A stretch of 64,000 bases of DNA from Anaeramoeba flamelloides (taxonomy: Eukaryota > Metamonada > Anaeramoebidae). Positions 11,601-24,403 of this stretch are shown piece by piece. A model generated the notes under the pieces. It saw only the letters and a program-made list of their open reading frames with translations. It was not told where the DNA came from and ran no database searches. Position 1 is the stretch's first letter. Every line of letters begins with the position of its first letter. The position numbers and the translations under genes were made by a program. The stretch spans positions 8,143,001-8,207,000 of the forward strand of contig JANTQA010000036.1 in NCBI GenBank assembly GCA_027625915.1, written 5' to 3'.

Positions 11601-14522
11601 TTAAATTTATTTTTATCTAATGATAAAATTTTTGGTAAATTAAATATTGATGAATTTACTTCACTTTTCATTAGTTTCAAATCAAAGGAAAATGTATATA
11701 GCCTTTTGTTTGATTTACAGACACGTTTAAATAATAATTTAAATGAAAATTATTTAATTTCTATAAAATATGAATGTAATTTAATCACAAATAAAGAAAA
11801 AACCCGATCAATAGTCATTTTAAAGCCGGGTTGTTTTTCACTTCAAACCAAATATGGGTCTTTTTCTACCGAATATTGTTCAAAATTTAGGATCAAAAAT
11901 TATAAAAAATTAACAAATTCCTTAATAATAAAAATTCAAAATGGTAAACAATTTTTAATAAATTTTGAATTACAAAATGATTATAATTCTTTTTTCGCTA
12001 ATTTCAAAAAATTTAGTAAATTTTATTTAACAAATAGAATAATTGATCAAAATGTCTGTAATGAAATTAATTATACAAACTTTAAAAACCAACAAATTGT
12101 GAGTAATAATAGCCAAATTAAAAAAAGTACTCATTTTTTTGCTTTGACTTATTATAATGCCCAGTTTATTGGAATTAGAAATATTACTTTATCAGAGGAT
12201 GGCCTTGAAATAATAGATCCTGATGATTCACTTTCAGCTAATGTTTTGGGCATTGAAGGAGCAGATTTAATGATTGATAATAATCATTTCTATAATAAAA
12301 GCCCCAATGATAGCCAAATTTCGAATGATAATGTTGATCTTGATCTTGATAATAATAAAGAGAAGAATATCAAGATTAATAATGATCGCGATAATAATGG
12401 TGGTAAAAAAAATATTATTAATATTGGGTTTTTAAATGGTAAAATTATTACTTTAATAGTTCGATCAAATCAAGTAACACAACGATTTTCCCAGTTGTTT
12501 AGTAAATTATTATTAAATTTAAAAGATTCCCCTATATTATTACCGAATACCTTTTCTGTTCGTTTTGGAAATTCCAAAAAAAGTAAATTAAAACAACGTG
12601 TTTCGATAATAATTACTCGTCAATATTTGCAAATCAATAAATCATTTGAAGGTTCTAAGGACAAAAGTTATTCCCAAGCTACAACAACAATCCCGTTAAA
12701 TAAAATAAATTTGAAATTTTATAAAAAAAAAAATACAAAATTAATGATCGAAACTATTAATAAAGGCAGTGGTAGTAAAAATGATAATAATATGAACAGT
12801 TTTTTAATTCAATTTAAAAGTAATTCTGCTTCAACAAAGTTTTTAGGAAAGTTTTTTGAATACTCTGAAAATATTGATAATAATATTAAATTAATGAAAT
12901 ATGTTACAAATCCTTTCTTTTTCCCCACCTTTTATCATAACTCTCGTTCTTCTTTAAAGTTGCCGATTGCGCCGATCGGGCTAATTGGGATCAGTGGTGA
13001 TATAATGAGAATTCATTTAGATTTATTAGAACCAGAAAAGTTCTTTGAATATTCTTTTTTGAAAGGAATCAAAGCATCTGAATCTAAAAAGGATGCAAAT
13101 AAAATAATATTACAACTATCCCTAAAAATAATTTATCAAATATCCTTTAAAGGTCGTGCACAAAAAGAAGAATTTCTGTTTTTAATACAGGAAAAACAAG
13201 GAACAAATCCTCAAAAAAATAATTTATTTAATAAGCCAAAAAAAAAAAACAAGGAGCAAAAGAAACAACAAAAAGATAATAAAATTATTAAAAAAAATGT
13301 TAAGAAAAGAAAGGGAAATGGCATGGCAACGGAAAAGGGCAAGGAAATGATAAAGGGTGGGAGAAGGACCGAAAGAAATGAGAAGGGGGGGGGGAATGAG
13401 ATTGGAAAGGGAGACAGAAATGAAAAAAATGATGAACAAATCATAAAAAATGAAAATGACAATAAATTTAAATACACATTTGGTCAAGTCATGAAATATT
13501 CTATTCAATTATATTATCCCCAACAAAAAAATTGGAAAAATTCTTTAATAACTTTTTCTGAAAAGGAATTTAAAATACAATCAGGTAACAGAAATTGGAA
13601 AACTAATTTTAATCTCATAAAAATAATTAGTAATCCTCAAAATAAAAAAACTTTAATTAAAATCGAATTAATTGAATTCAAACAAACATTTTTTATCAAT
13701 TTTTTAAATGAAAAAATGAAAAACGAATTCTTGCTTTGTCAAAAACAAATTAAATATTATTTTCTAAATAAAAAGGGTAATGAGGATAAAGGTGAGGATG
13801 AGGATGAGGATGAGGATGTGGGTAATGAGGATGAGAGTGAGAATGTGGTTAATGGAAATGTGGGTAAGAATGTGGAAGATGAGGATGAGGATGATGGGGA
13901 TGGGGATGAGGATGAGGATGAGGAAGGAGAAATAACGAAAAAATGTGAAGAAAAGGAAATACATTTTGATATTTTGTTATTGAGCAAAAACCGACAAAAG
14001 CAACAGACTGGGAAATTAAATTTTTCATTTGTAAATTTAACTTTAATAGTAAACATTAAAAATAAAATAAAATTTAAAGCAAAATTGGGACCAAAACTAA
14101 AATTATTTGAACACAAATCAAATAATACAATGCTACGGTTAAATTATAATAAGAATGAGCAGGTGGCCGATCTTCTTTTTACTTCAAATTCCGAATTAAA
14201 TAGACTAAAGTCTAATTTTTATGAACAATACGAAAAAAATACACAATTCTTCAATTTAATTATTTTCGATTCAAATGATAAGAATAACAATAATAGAGAT
14301 GAAGAGCAAGCTGAAATGATATGTGATCATGAAGGATTATCAATATTTTTTGTTGAAAAGGAAAAAGAGTTATTTATTGAATATAAAAATATTCAAATTA
14401 AATTAAGAGAAGGCTTTGATCAAGAATTGGATCTCCTTTGTAATAAAAACCGCATTGGTTTTAGATTTAATAGTATTGACGAAAAATCTCAATTTGTAAA
14501 ATTTATTAAATCAAAAATGTAA
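8665..14522 (+). CDS. Giant multi-PH-like-domain protein (two exons)
   Basis: The exon 2 frame is open upstream of any ATG, so I place exon 1 at 8665-8751 (29 codons, ATG start, donor CAC|GTATTT) joined in phase to exon 2 at 8925-14522 (acceptor TTTCAAGAG|AAG). The product is about 1,894 aa. It is mainly a string of about ten or eleven beta-rich blocks of roughly 100 residues. Each ends in a short helix of the form F-x-S-x(n)-F-x(2)-F, as in PH-fold domains. Examples begin near GPATLYLSSQRLDVLL, HFAFIYDSFWNCKGEI, HFFALTYYNAQFIGIR, MKYSIQLYYPQQKNW and TQFFNLIIFDSNDKN. Blocks are separated by N-, K- and E/D-rich linkers, including an EDEDED run around 13790-13930. No enzyme motif or membrane segment is visible. 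A role as a membrane- or protein-binding scaffold is inferred from the fold only. The first ~0.7 kb of exon 2 is markedly GC-richer than the rest. The splice choice at exon 1 is the least certain point. Confidence 0.75.
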
Positions 14523-17500
14523 ATGCGGTTTGCTACATTGAATTAAAAAAAAGTTTTTATTCAAGATCTCTTGTTAGAGACTAGACGCAGTGATGTCACG
14601 GAAGATCACGTTGGAAAAAAAAAAATGTTTATATTTACACAACTCAAGATTAAAAAATCATAATTATCTTCGAAATAATAATAATTACATAAAATTGTTG
14701 TGCCTTTGTTTTACTGGAGAAGTTCAAATTGTTCAAAATGCCAAAAAAATGAAAAAAAAATTTTAAAATGTTTATTTTCTATCTTTTGTCCCATTTAATA
14801 ATAAAAAAAAAAATTTATATTACTCTCATTTTTTTTTTCGTTATTTATTTAAAAATTTGAATTTTCGTGTTCTATTGGATATTAATCTGACTTTTTCGCC
14901 TTTTTGATTGAGATTGGTAATGATCAACAAAATAATATTTGTATAAAAATTTTTTTGTTTCTAAGGAGTCAGTTTTAGTAATATCTCATTTAAGCAATAA
15001 ATATCAATATTCTGTTCATAGTGAGGGGTTTTCAATGTATTAATAATATTATTGAGAGTGTTGTGAATCGAAGCTTCTAAAGTTATTTAAATTGGTGGTT
15101 ATTTTTTGAATTGTTGAAGATTTTTTTTTAATCTAGAATTTTTGAAAAATTTTTTTTGTCATTTCAAGTTGGAATAAATTCCTACAAAAGCTAGTTTTGA
15201 CTTAAAACTCCTCTTTTTAAAGCTGAGAAAAGATGTTTGGATAATTATTGGGATTTTTTAAAAATGATTAATTTATGGTGAAATTTTTTATCTGTTTTGG
15301 GGGGATCTTTTCACATTTATTTTATAACAATTTAATAGTTATCAATTTGCTTGTATTTGGTCTCCGTTTTTTCTTTTTAACCTTTTAAAATACACTTTTT
15401 TTTTTTTTTTTGAATCTATTTTAATTTTGTTTAATGGTTTTTTTTTGTGCTAAAGTTTACTTCCAAGCGATTTTATTATGTTTTTGATATGGTGATTGTC
15501 TTTTGTGGTGGGGTTCTTTTTCTTGTTTTTTTTTTGTCTACTCAGAATGAGATATTTTTTTGGGATTTTGAAAATTGACAACGATATAAATTTTGAATTT
15601 TTTAATTATAAAAAAAAAAAATTAAAATTCATTCTTAAACTTTATGATTCACACAACTCCGTTTTACACATTGGTATATTATCTTTATTGTTATAGATTA
15701 TTTTTGAAAAGATTTTTAAAATAAAAATAACTTTTAATAATATAAAAAAAAGATCGAATTAACAAATTTTTTTTGATCTTTTTTCTTTAATTACTCCTTT
15801 CTCTCAATAAATCAATAAAAATCACATTTTTTCAAGGATGAAAAAGATTTGAAATAGTGAGATTAAGAATAAATATTGAGTATCAAAAAAATGATTGTTA
15901 CTAGTAAAGATTAAATCTTAAAAAAATAAAATTCAAAATATAAAATGACTTGAGTAATTTTTGGAGTTGTTACTCTTTAGGGAATAGTGTTTTTCAACCA
16001 AATACAAATCTCTCAGTTAATTTTTTTGATAAAATTAGGGGGGAAATCTGACAAATTGGAAAGTGATTATCATGAATAAGTTTATGTTTGAAAGATAGGA
16101 AATAAAATAAAGGGTATTTAAATGTTTTCTAGGTAGATTGTTATTGGTTGAATTGAAACAAAGATAAAATAATTGTAAAAAGAATTTTTTACATATTTTG
16201 AAAAAAATATTTTTTTGAATAGTTTCATAAAAACATGAAAATAAATAAAAAACATTTTTTATTTAATATTAAAATAAATTCAAGGAGCTATTATAAATAA
16301 CTAAAAAAAGTTAAAGTAACTGAATAAGGAGAAAATTTTATCTTCCAATATTTATGTAAGATAAATAAACTAATAAAAAAACTATATGTATATAAAAATT
16401 AGATAAAATACCTTTTGACAAAATTTCAAGAGTTGGATGATATACCAACTGATTACTCAAAGACTTAAAAATCTTATACCAAATGAGATATACATTTAAT
16501 GAACAAATTTTTATTTTATATTTTTTTTCTTCTAATTTAAATAGAAAGAATATAATTTTGGATTTATTCAATTATAGTGTATTATAAAAAGGTTAATAGA
16601 TTTTCAAATTTTTTTTAGTGTTAGAAAATCAAAGCACTCTGTGTCAATATTGAAGTATCGAGTTACTGATCTAATTTGAATTTTTATACGTAAAAAAAAT
16701 AAAATAAAATATCAACAATCCATGAAATTTTAAAATACTTAACAAATGTCATAAATCAACCATTTTCCAGTATAGGGGGTCCAATTATGGAATGGATGAA
16801 TTAAATGTGTTTAAAGAATTAGAATGGATATTAGAAGGCAAAATTTATGTTGGAAATTTTCAAAATAGAAATCATTTTTTCACATTTTTACTTTTTTTAT
16901 TTTTACAATTTTTTTTTTTAGAACTAAATCATTTGCAAATTTTTTTTTATTGCAAGATCGAAATTCACTTGGTAAAAAAATGTTATTCTAAAGTTATTGA
17001 TAAAGTAAAAATCATTGTAATAATCATTTTGATTTCTATTGTGTTTTTATTTGGATCTTCAAGTTTTAGATCAAAATGAATATTGTTGTTTTTATTGATA
17101 GTCCCCTCATCTAGAATTTGAGTTTTTATATTTTTAAGAAAATCTATTGATTTTTTAGTTTTCTTTCAATAAGATATCAACTATTCTTTGATGTTTATAA
17201 TACTATTTATTTCTTTTTTAATCTTCAAAGGTAATTTATAAAAAATATTTTAAATTTGAAAAAATATTTGTTCCCTTTTGACTGAAACACAGTTTATATA
17301 AACTCAAAATGGAAAAATAAACAAAAGATAAAATATCATCATGTTGAAAAGGGGGAAATGATGAAGTAGACCATTTCATATGGATGTGCAAAAAATCTAC
17401 AATTAAAAACTAGAAGATAGTGGAAAAAAACTCCAAAAAATCTAAAATTTGGAAATCAATATCATTGTTTAAAAAGGATATATAAGAATTACTCGGGAAA

Positions 17501-18711
17501 ATATACATAAAATAAACATATAAAGGCACCATAGAATACTTTTGGATATAATTATACACATTTCGAATAGGAAAAGGAAACTCAAATCTTAAGAGCCCAT
17601 AAAACCCTCCAAATATATAAATTCGCCTAGATCCAATAAATTTATGTTTTTTCTCAGTACTTATTTTTGATATTCTTTTTTTATTATGTCTGCCTTTTTT
17701 GATATACATCTTTGTATTATCTTATAAAAAACTGAATTGAGTTTAAAATAGTTATAATGAGACTTTAAAGCGTTATCCACTCTTTGAATTAATAGAAAAA
17801 TTAGAGTACTTCAAAATTCTCTCTTTAACATATTACTTGTTTTTTGAAGATTTTACCTAAGCTTACACAATAAATACAAAAATTCTAAAAATAGAAGTGT
17901 CCGGTTTTAATTTAGGTTATTAGGTTTTTTTTTTTCTTAAATAGGTTGGTTATCAATATTTTAAAAGTCTTTTTTTGTTTTTTTTTTTTATTTCAAATTC
18001 TTTCAATTTTCTGTTTTCTTTACCCTTTTTTGAAAATTGTTATACTTTTTGAAAACTTTTAAGATCTGGATTTGATGTATATCTAAAATATCTTTTAGGA
18101 TTCAAACAGAATTCTTTTATTTTACTCAGTAGAACTGTATATTCATGAAATTAAATATCAAATCATAGATAATTTTTTTTGAAATATTTAAAAAGGATAA
18201 TAATTTGGTTTTCAAATTTGTAATTGAAATGGAAAACGATTAATTCAAAAGAACACAAGATCCAAAAAAAAAAAAATAAATATTTCAACAATCTGATTAA
18301 TTAAACCTTAAAGTATTACTAATTTGTTTATGATCTAATTTTAAAGATGTGACCAACCATTTTTATTTTGAAATAGATTGTACCTTTCATGGGTTCACTA
18401 ACGATTTAAAATTATTTTACAAAAAAAAAAATTAAAATTATAATTTTGAAAAAAAAAATAAAATTATTATTTTATTAAATAAAAATTCTAAACAAATTTT
18501 ATCAACAAATATTTTTGAAAACATTAAACAAATACAAATAAAAAAAAAAAATAAATTCAATAAATTTTTTTCATTTGATTTTGTGAACTTCTACGCAATG
18601 CCCATCCCCCCCCCCGATTAAAATATATTTTGGTTCAGTAATACTTTAATTTATTCTTCCTAAAAATTAATTCATTCTATTAATATTTTAACAAATATAC
18701 GAATATGGATA
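14523..18711. other. Gene-free interval
   Basis: This 4.2 kb of very AT-rich DNA holds an inverted copy of repeat G (16765-17065), a repeat D unit (17735-17835) and a run of eleven C at 18607-18617. Small frames at 15496-15696, 16338-16571 and 17410-17709 are low-complexity chance frames. I see no gene. Confidence 0.6.
16765..17065 (-). repeat. Repeat G, inverted copy
   Basis: The stretch is the reverse of repeats at 30076-30366 and 32241-32555. Its + strand frame (16792-17079) ends in KIEIHLVKKCYSKVI. The opposite strand of the two + copies encodes KIDSHLVKTCYYKVI and KIDSHLVKKCCSNVI in the corresponding place, so a peptide frame may have been conserved. The family is not recognised. Confidence 0.5.
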
Positions 18712-20160
18712 TTACATATTTTTCGAATTTTGAAGCTCAATTAATTTCTTTTTATTTTCCTCTAACATTAATTTTTCATTTTTATTTTTGTTAGAATAAT
18801 ATTTAATATTCATTTTAATTTTCTCAAGCAACTGGGTGTTTTTTTGTTTTTCGTCAAAGCCAGATCCCGTGGTTAATAATTTATTTATTTTTTCATTCAG
18901 CTCGAGCATTTTTTGAACATTTTTTTCAACTTGTGATGATTCCAATCTTTGTTTTTCAAGCTGACTTTCAAGATTATTTTTAATTTTTTCTTGATTTTCT
19001 AATTTGTTTACTAAGAGGGTACCCTCTTCTTCGTGTAACTGAAAAGATTCCTTTAATCTTAAAAGCTTTTTTTTATTCCTTTTATTTGTTTTTTTTGATG
19101 GTCCAGATTTTGATTTTTTTTTTCGTTTTGGTTTTCTTTTTTGTATTGCGATAAATTCTTTATTTTCTTTGATTATTTCGTTTGTGTCTTTGATTTCGCT
19201 TTTTTGAAACATTTGCTTAAGTGCAATCAAATCCTTCGTTGTTAAGGGCTTTGGTAAAGTACGCGTTCGGAGTTGTTTGTTGACTTTATTTTTCTTGTCA
19301 AGATTGTTGGCTTTGTTTGACAGATCCCGAAGCCTTCCTTTCACACTTTGGTTTTTGTTTTTTTGTAAAGAGGGAGAATTCATTTTCAAAATTTTGGTTT
19401 TCTGTTTAATTCTTAAATCCCGAAGTCTATTTTCTTTTAATTTCAATTCTTTCTCAAGTTGGCTGACTTCGTCTCTTAATTCGCGTTCCATTTTCAGCTG
19501 TTCTTCTCTTGTCCGTTTTCTTTTTTTCTTTGTTTTTTGGTTCGCATTTGGTTGAGACTTACTTTTTGGAGAGCGGGGTTTCTGAACTCTTCGAATTAAT
19601 TTTCTTTTCCCTTTTTTGAGTTCGAATAAATTTTGGCTTGATTTGGAATGTTTTGGCTTTAGATCCTTTTTGAATTTGGAATTAGTGTTTTGTTTTGGAT
19701 CGAAATTGGTTCTCATTTCTTGGACTGACACTGTTTTTTTGAATGCTCTTTTCTTTTTTTGGCTCTTGGGTAATTGGACATTTTTTTGTTCAGACTTGGT
19801 TGGTGTTGTTTTTTTAGTTTTTTTAGTTTTCAGCCTTTTTTTTAACACACTTTGAGTATTCAACAGGTTTTCGTTTTCTTTTTTTAATTGTAAAACTGCA
19901 ATTTCTTCGTTGTTCACAGAACCAGTTTTGTTCTTATTTTGATTGGAATTGTTTGTGGTCGAACGACTGCCACAGTTGTTAATTAATTGTTTTTGAATTG
20001 TTTGTTTGTGCTTTTTGTCATTGAAATCCTTTTCATACGTTGTTAGCATTTGGTAATAACTTTTATTGTTTTTTTGAAGAATTCTGAGGATTGTGGATTC
20101 ATAAGATTTTAAAAAAAATCCTCTTGGGTGGGTATTTTGTTTTACGGTGGTTGAAGTCAT
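18712..20160 (-). CDS. Basic coiled-coil protein, 482 aa, function unknown
   Basis: A single uninterrupted frame starts at ATG 20158-20160 and ends with TAA at 18712-18714. It has clearly higher GC than its flanks and balanced codon use. The first ~65 residues (MTSTTVKQNTHPRGFF onwards) look globular or helical and include an SYESTILRILQK-type helix. The middle (about 90-230) is Lys/Arg/Ser/Pro-rich and probably disordered, with nuclear-localisation-like basic clusters such as KTKKKRKRTREEQ. Two coiled coils follow: about 215-255 (REEQLKMERELRDEVSQLEK onwards) and about 365-480, with heptads rich in Leu, Lys, Glu and Gln. No catalytic motif, membrane segment or signal peptide is present. A cytoskeletal, centrosomal or chromatin-associated structural role would fit, but this is only inference. 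No intron is evident. The nearest neighbours, the PH-array gene and the MYB gene, lie on the other strand several kb away. Confidence 0.8.
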   Translation of the reverse strand: MTSTTVKQNTHPRGFFLKSYESTILRILQKNNKSYYQMLTTYEKDFNDKKHKQTIQKQLINNCGSRSTTNNSNQNKNKTGSVNNEEIAVLQLKKENENLLNTQSVLKKRLKTKKTKKTTPTKSEQKNVQLPKSQKKKRAFKKTVSVQEMRTNFDPKQNTNSKFKKDLKPKHSKSSQNLFELKKGKRKLIRRVQKPRSPKSKSQPNANQKTKKKRKRTREEQLKMERELRDEVSQLEKELKLKENRLRDLRIKQKTKILKMNSPSLQKNKNQSVKGRLRDLSNKANNLDKKNKVNKQLRTRTLPKPLTTKDLIALKQMFQKSEIKDTNEIIKENKEFIAIQKRKPKRKKKSKSGPSKKTNKRNKKKLLRLKESFQLHEEEGTLLVNKLENQEKIKNNLESQLEKQRLESSQVEKNVQKMLELNEKINKLLTTGSGFDEKQKNTQLLEKIKMNIKYYSNKNKNEKLMLEENKKKLIELQNSKNM

Positions 20161-20828
20161 TTCTCCAAATTTAATTAAAAGAAAAAATGAGAAAATTAAA
20201 TTTCTCGGTTTGAAATTTGTTTTAACTATGTTCGATATTCGAATTTATGAGAAATTTTCTTCAAAACAATTCAAAATGTTGTCAAAATGTACAAGATTAC
20301 TTTGTTTTTTAAATCTTTTTATTTCAATTTTATTAATGTTGAAGGTATTAAAATGATTAGAAAATGATTTGAGATATAAAAAATAAGATATTTCTTTTAT
20401 GTTGGAGATTATAGAAACTCTTTGTTTTGTTTTTTTTTGTTATTAATAACATGTAGCACTGTTGCTGAAATAATTCAGTCAGACTTGATAAAACATATTT
20501 TTCAAAGTAAAGTTTATAAATTTTTTTTCTTGAAAGCCTAAAGATTAAATAATCAACAAAACTCACAATAAAGCCTAAGTTAATATGAGGTTGTTTTCTT
20601 AAAGATCTATTATTAAAAAGAATTTCTAAAAATTAAAAATCAAATATAAAATTGTTTTTCAAAAAATAGAGTAAATTTTTGTATTAATTTCTATCATCAA
20701 AATACAAAAAAATCAGAACATGATTGAAATATTTTTCAAAAATCAAAATATTTCCCTTTTGAATGGAATTATATTCTTGTGATTGTTTGAACCTTTTTAA
20801 GTCTGTGAAAAATTTTATTTATAGTTTA

Positions 20829-21894
20829 TATATAAACTCAATTCCCAAAAAATGGGACACAAAAAAAAATTACATTAATAAAAATATACTCCAAAATACA
20901 TTAATACTTATCAATTAAAAGAATAAAAGACCCGAAAATATTTAATTAATACTATTTATATATATTATAGTAAATTTAAAATTCAATTCGAAAAATAAAA
21001 AAGAAAAAATAAAAAAAAGTGTGCCGCTATTTTTGAAACACGGTTACCAAAAAATCCAATTTTATTGAAAGAAAAATCAATAAAAACTATTAATAGATTC
21101 AGCTTGTCTTTTGATAACTAAATCTATCCTTTTAAATATAGAGTTTACTAATTTTCTTAGGTTTCCCAACTCAAAGTATTCCATACATTAGTGAAAATTT
21201 TAAAAATTCTTCTTCGTTTTTTCGTTTCAATTTTTCACTTTAGTATCCATAAAATACCAATTGGATTTAAATTTGTGGAATTGGGGGTCAAGGGTCCAGA
21301 ACTTACATCCCTGATTTAAGTAAGTTTGTGTTTTTTTTTGAAGTATGTGGACAAGCTCCATCCTTTTGGAAAATCCATTTCAACTCACCATATTCTGAAT
21401 TAGCGAGTTGAATTACATTTGATTTTTTTGATAATATCATTAATAATACATTCAGTATTCACACTTCCATTAATGATAATAAGGTCTGTTTGTAGGACAT
21501 GTGCTATAGCACCCCATATCAAGATTTTTTTTTCAAAAAATTTTTTTCTCGGTAAAAAAAGAATCTTTTTTCTTTTTGAGAGAGAAAAAAAGTTTTTTCT
21601 TGTGATCAGAATGAAAACTTTTAAATTTCATTTTAAAGTGATTTTGAGATTTTCATAAAGTTTTGTAAAAAATTTTTGTTTTTCAAATGAAAAAAAAGAA
21701 TACAAAAAAAATCAAAAAATTATTGAAAATCAAAAAGCAAAAAATAATGAAAATAAATGATAAATAATTAACTTTAAAATTATTTCCATTGATTGTTAAT
21801 ATCTAACGTTTCTATTTAAGAGTCAAATATCACTTTTTTTGGAATTAAATTGATTTTGAAGGTGTGCCCCAATTTTTGGAATTGAGTTTATATA
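20829..21894. mobile_element. TIR element, 1.07 kb, mariner-like ends
   Basis: The left end reads TATATAAACTCAATTCCCAA and runs on to GGGACAC at 20829-20860. The right end (about 21862-21894) is its inverse, starting GTGTGCCCCAATTTTTGG and finishing GAGTTTATATA. The ends abut TA dinucleotides, as expected for TA-targeting Tc1/mariner-type elements. The interior has only short frames (for example 21419-21658) and no visible DDE/D signature, so it is probably non-autonomous or decayed. Confidence 0.5.
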
Positions 21895-22204
21895 TTTAAA
21901 TATTTATATATGTTACCCCACTTTTTTTGAAATACCTTTTAATTATTAATACAGTTATCAACATCAAAAAAAAACAAAGATTTTATAAACTTTAGAAAAT
22001 GTAAATGAAAAATTCAATTCATAATTTATAACTTTCCCAAAAATATCAAATAGTTTACCCTCAAAATAGATTTTACTATATAAATACTATTGGGTAATGA
22101 ATTCGATGTTGTATCAGAACAAGAAAAAAAATGTATAAATTTTATTAAAGGTGGGGGTTTTAAACTCTGAATACAGCCAATTTGGCGTACTGTAAGCATT
22201 TGTA

Positions 22205-22940
22205 TATTTTAAGAGATTAACTTCTACCAAGGAGAATCCTAAGAGAAAAGAATGTTGTTATTAGTTGAAAATTACATTAGTACCTCTGGCGCAAATATCT
22301 CTAAAAAATAGATTAATAAAGTAATACTATTTTTTAATTCAACCAATTAAAAATGATATTTGTATTAGAAAAAAAATTAACGAATTTTAGAACAAAATCT
22401 GCATTTCTCAACAAATTTTAAGGTTGAACCAAAATTTTTTTTCCTTAAAAGTTGCATAATATTTTTCTTAAATTTGTGGCGAAATGTAAATTATTTGCGA
22501 AAAAATTCAATTTTTTAAAAAAAAAATAAATCATTAACTCAGATAAATTTGATGTATTAATTATTTCTGAAATCTTGGAAACATATTGATGTTTAAATTA
22601 GAATGATAAAAGGGAAACAAAATCAATCAATCTTTGGGTTTTTATGCTTATGATTATTGAGTTAATTTTTGAAATTTGAAAAAAAATGAAAAATTATATA
22701 CTTTTAGAAATTCTGAATTTGAATTATTAAATACATGGATATTATTATTTGGGGTTTCTATTTTTAGATTTGGAAAAGAAATTAAAAAAATTAAAAAATT
22801 AGAAACAAGAAATTTTTATGGTGAAAATCTGTAAAAAAAAAAAATAATTTATTGGGCAATAATATTTATTATAGATTTGCGCTGGAAATGTGAGGTATGT
22901 GAACCAAGTAGCAATAATATCATTTAAACACCCAATTAAC
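22205..22940 (+). repeat. Repeat F, copy 2
   Basis: It aligns with 7470-8200 and 37735-39950 in the same orientation. Shared strings include ATGTTGTTATTA, ATTAGTA and GGAAACATATTGATG. It is diverged and without a frame. Confidence 0.55.
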
Positions 22941-23404
22941 ATAATTTTATTATAGAGGAATCTATAGTGGGTCTTACCCCTTGAATAGAACTTTTACAAA
23001 TTTTTTAAGACAATCTGTATTGTATGGATAAAGAATATCATTATTATAGCCTTGCAATATATTTATAACTTTATAAGAAAAAACTAAATATTTGCTAATT
23101 TTTCCCTTTTTACTAACTACCATTAGAATAAATACTATTATTTAATTAGAGGTTTTTGATCAAAAATTATTTTTAAAACATATTTTACAATTTAAGTTGA
23201 AAAAAACCAATTTCCCTTCTCTCAATATTTTTTTCAAATTTAATAGTAAAATATTTTTGATTTTATTAACTACTAGGTAAGAGGTGCTATTTTCATATCT
23301 TTCAAAAGACTTTTTACTTTTTCAAGTGTATATAAAATATCTTTCAAATGGGAAAGGAATAATTTTTATTATTAAAGAATTTTTTATTGATTTGAATAGA
23401 TAAA

Positions 23405-23700
23405 AATCTTTTTAATTCTGGAAAACCTAAGCACTTGACGGACACTTTCGCTAGGTTTTCCAAGATTTAAAAGAATGGAGTAAAATCATAGATTTTTCTC
23501 AATCTTTTGAATTTTGGAAAAGAACCTTTTGTTTTTCTTGAGTTTTCTATTTATTTGTAAAATCAATAGATTTTCGTTAGGTTTTTTTAAGTTTTCTATT
23601 TATTAGTAAAATCAATAGATTTTACCAATAGGAAAGAAAAAATCAAGATAATTTTGGAAATTACCATACTTGATGGAAATTTTCCTTATATTTTTTTACT
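23405..23700. repeat. Repeat E modules
   Basis: The stretch includes AAGCACTTGACGGACACTTTCG followed by TAGGTTTTCC and modules of the type GTTAGGTTTTTTTAAGTTTTC with AAAATCAATAGATTTT. The same modules, in both orientations, make up 29030-29545, 44150-44275, 51740-51960 and 54250-54420. Confidence 0.55.
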
Positions 23701-23896
23701 TTTTGAAATAAACTGATAATAAATAAATTTTTGGTTTATTTCAAAAATTAAAGAAAAAAAAATTTGTTAGCTTTTTCAGAATTCAACAGAATTAAGTAAA
23801 ATCAAAGATTTCAGTCAATTTTTAAATTTTAGCTAGAATAAAGCCGAGACCAAGGTATATTATTCATAGCACTTTTTTTATCCATATGACTTAGAA

Positions 23897-24403
23897 TCCG
23901 GGGATAATGTACTCTTTGCCCAAATCTTAAAATCGATTCATTATCAAAAAAAAAGCAATATTTTGGAGAGCCAAGTTGTTTTTTTTTTAAATGAATGGAA
24001 AGATCAAGTTAATAGAACCAGAAAGAAGGTAAAGATAAAAAATGTTTTCATTGATCAAGTTTACCACTCACTACCAAAATAAAATTTTATTCACCATTTC
24101 TCATTTTATTTTTTTTTAGACTCATATTTCGCTTTAGTACGGAGAGGGTTGCACACACCCAATGGTAAACAAAAACGTGAGTGCTCTCACTTTTCAAGAA
24201 CTGTAAATGTAACCTAAAATTTCATAATCCATTTTGAGAAAAATAAAAGTCCTTTAATCAAACTGAAATACCTAAAGTATTCCAACTTCAAGACTCATTA
24301 TTTCTTCATTGTCTTTTAAAAAAAACCAATAGATACCTTTTACTTCTTGAATTGTTTTATTTATTGCTAAAACAATAGCTAATTTTAGTACATTATCCCC
24401 GGA
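23897..24403. mobile_element. MITE-like element with perfect 17-bp TIRs
   Basis: TCCGGGGATAATGTACT at 23897-23913 is the exact inverse of AGTACATTATCCCCGGA at 24387-24403. The 0.5-kb interior has no frame. It includes an unusually GC-rich patch at 24134-24160. No clear target duplication is seen at the flanks. Confidence 0.55.

Noticed and set aside
15496-17709. Small frames between the PH-array and coiled-coil genes
   Set aside because: They are low-complexity or repeat-derived, with no splice context or family similarity.
19277-19855. Plus-strand frames over the coiled-coil gene
   Set aside because: They are Phe/Leu shadows of the Lys-rich minus-strand gene.
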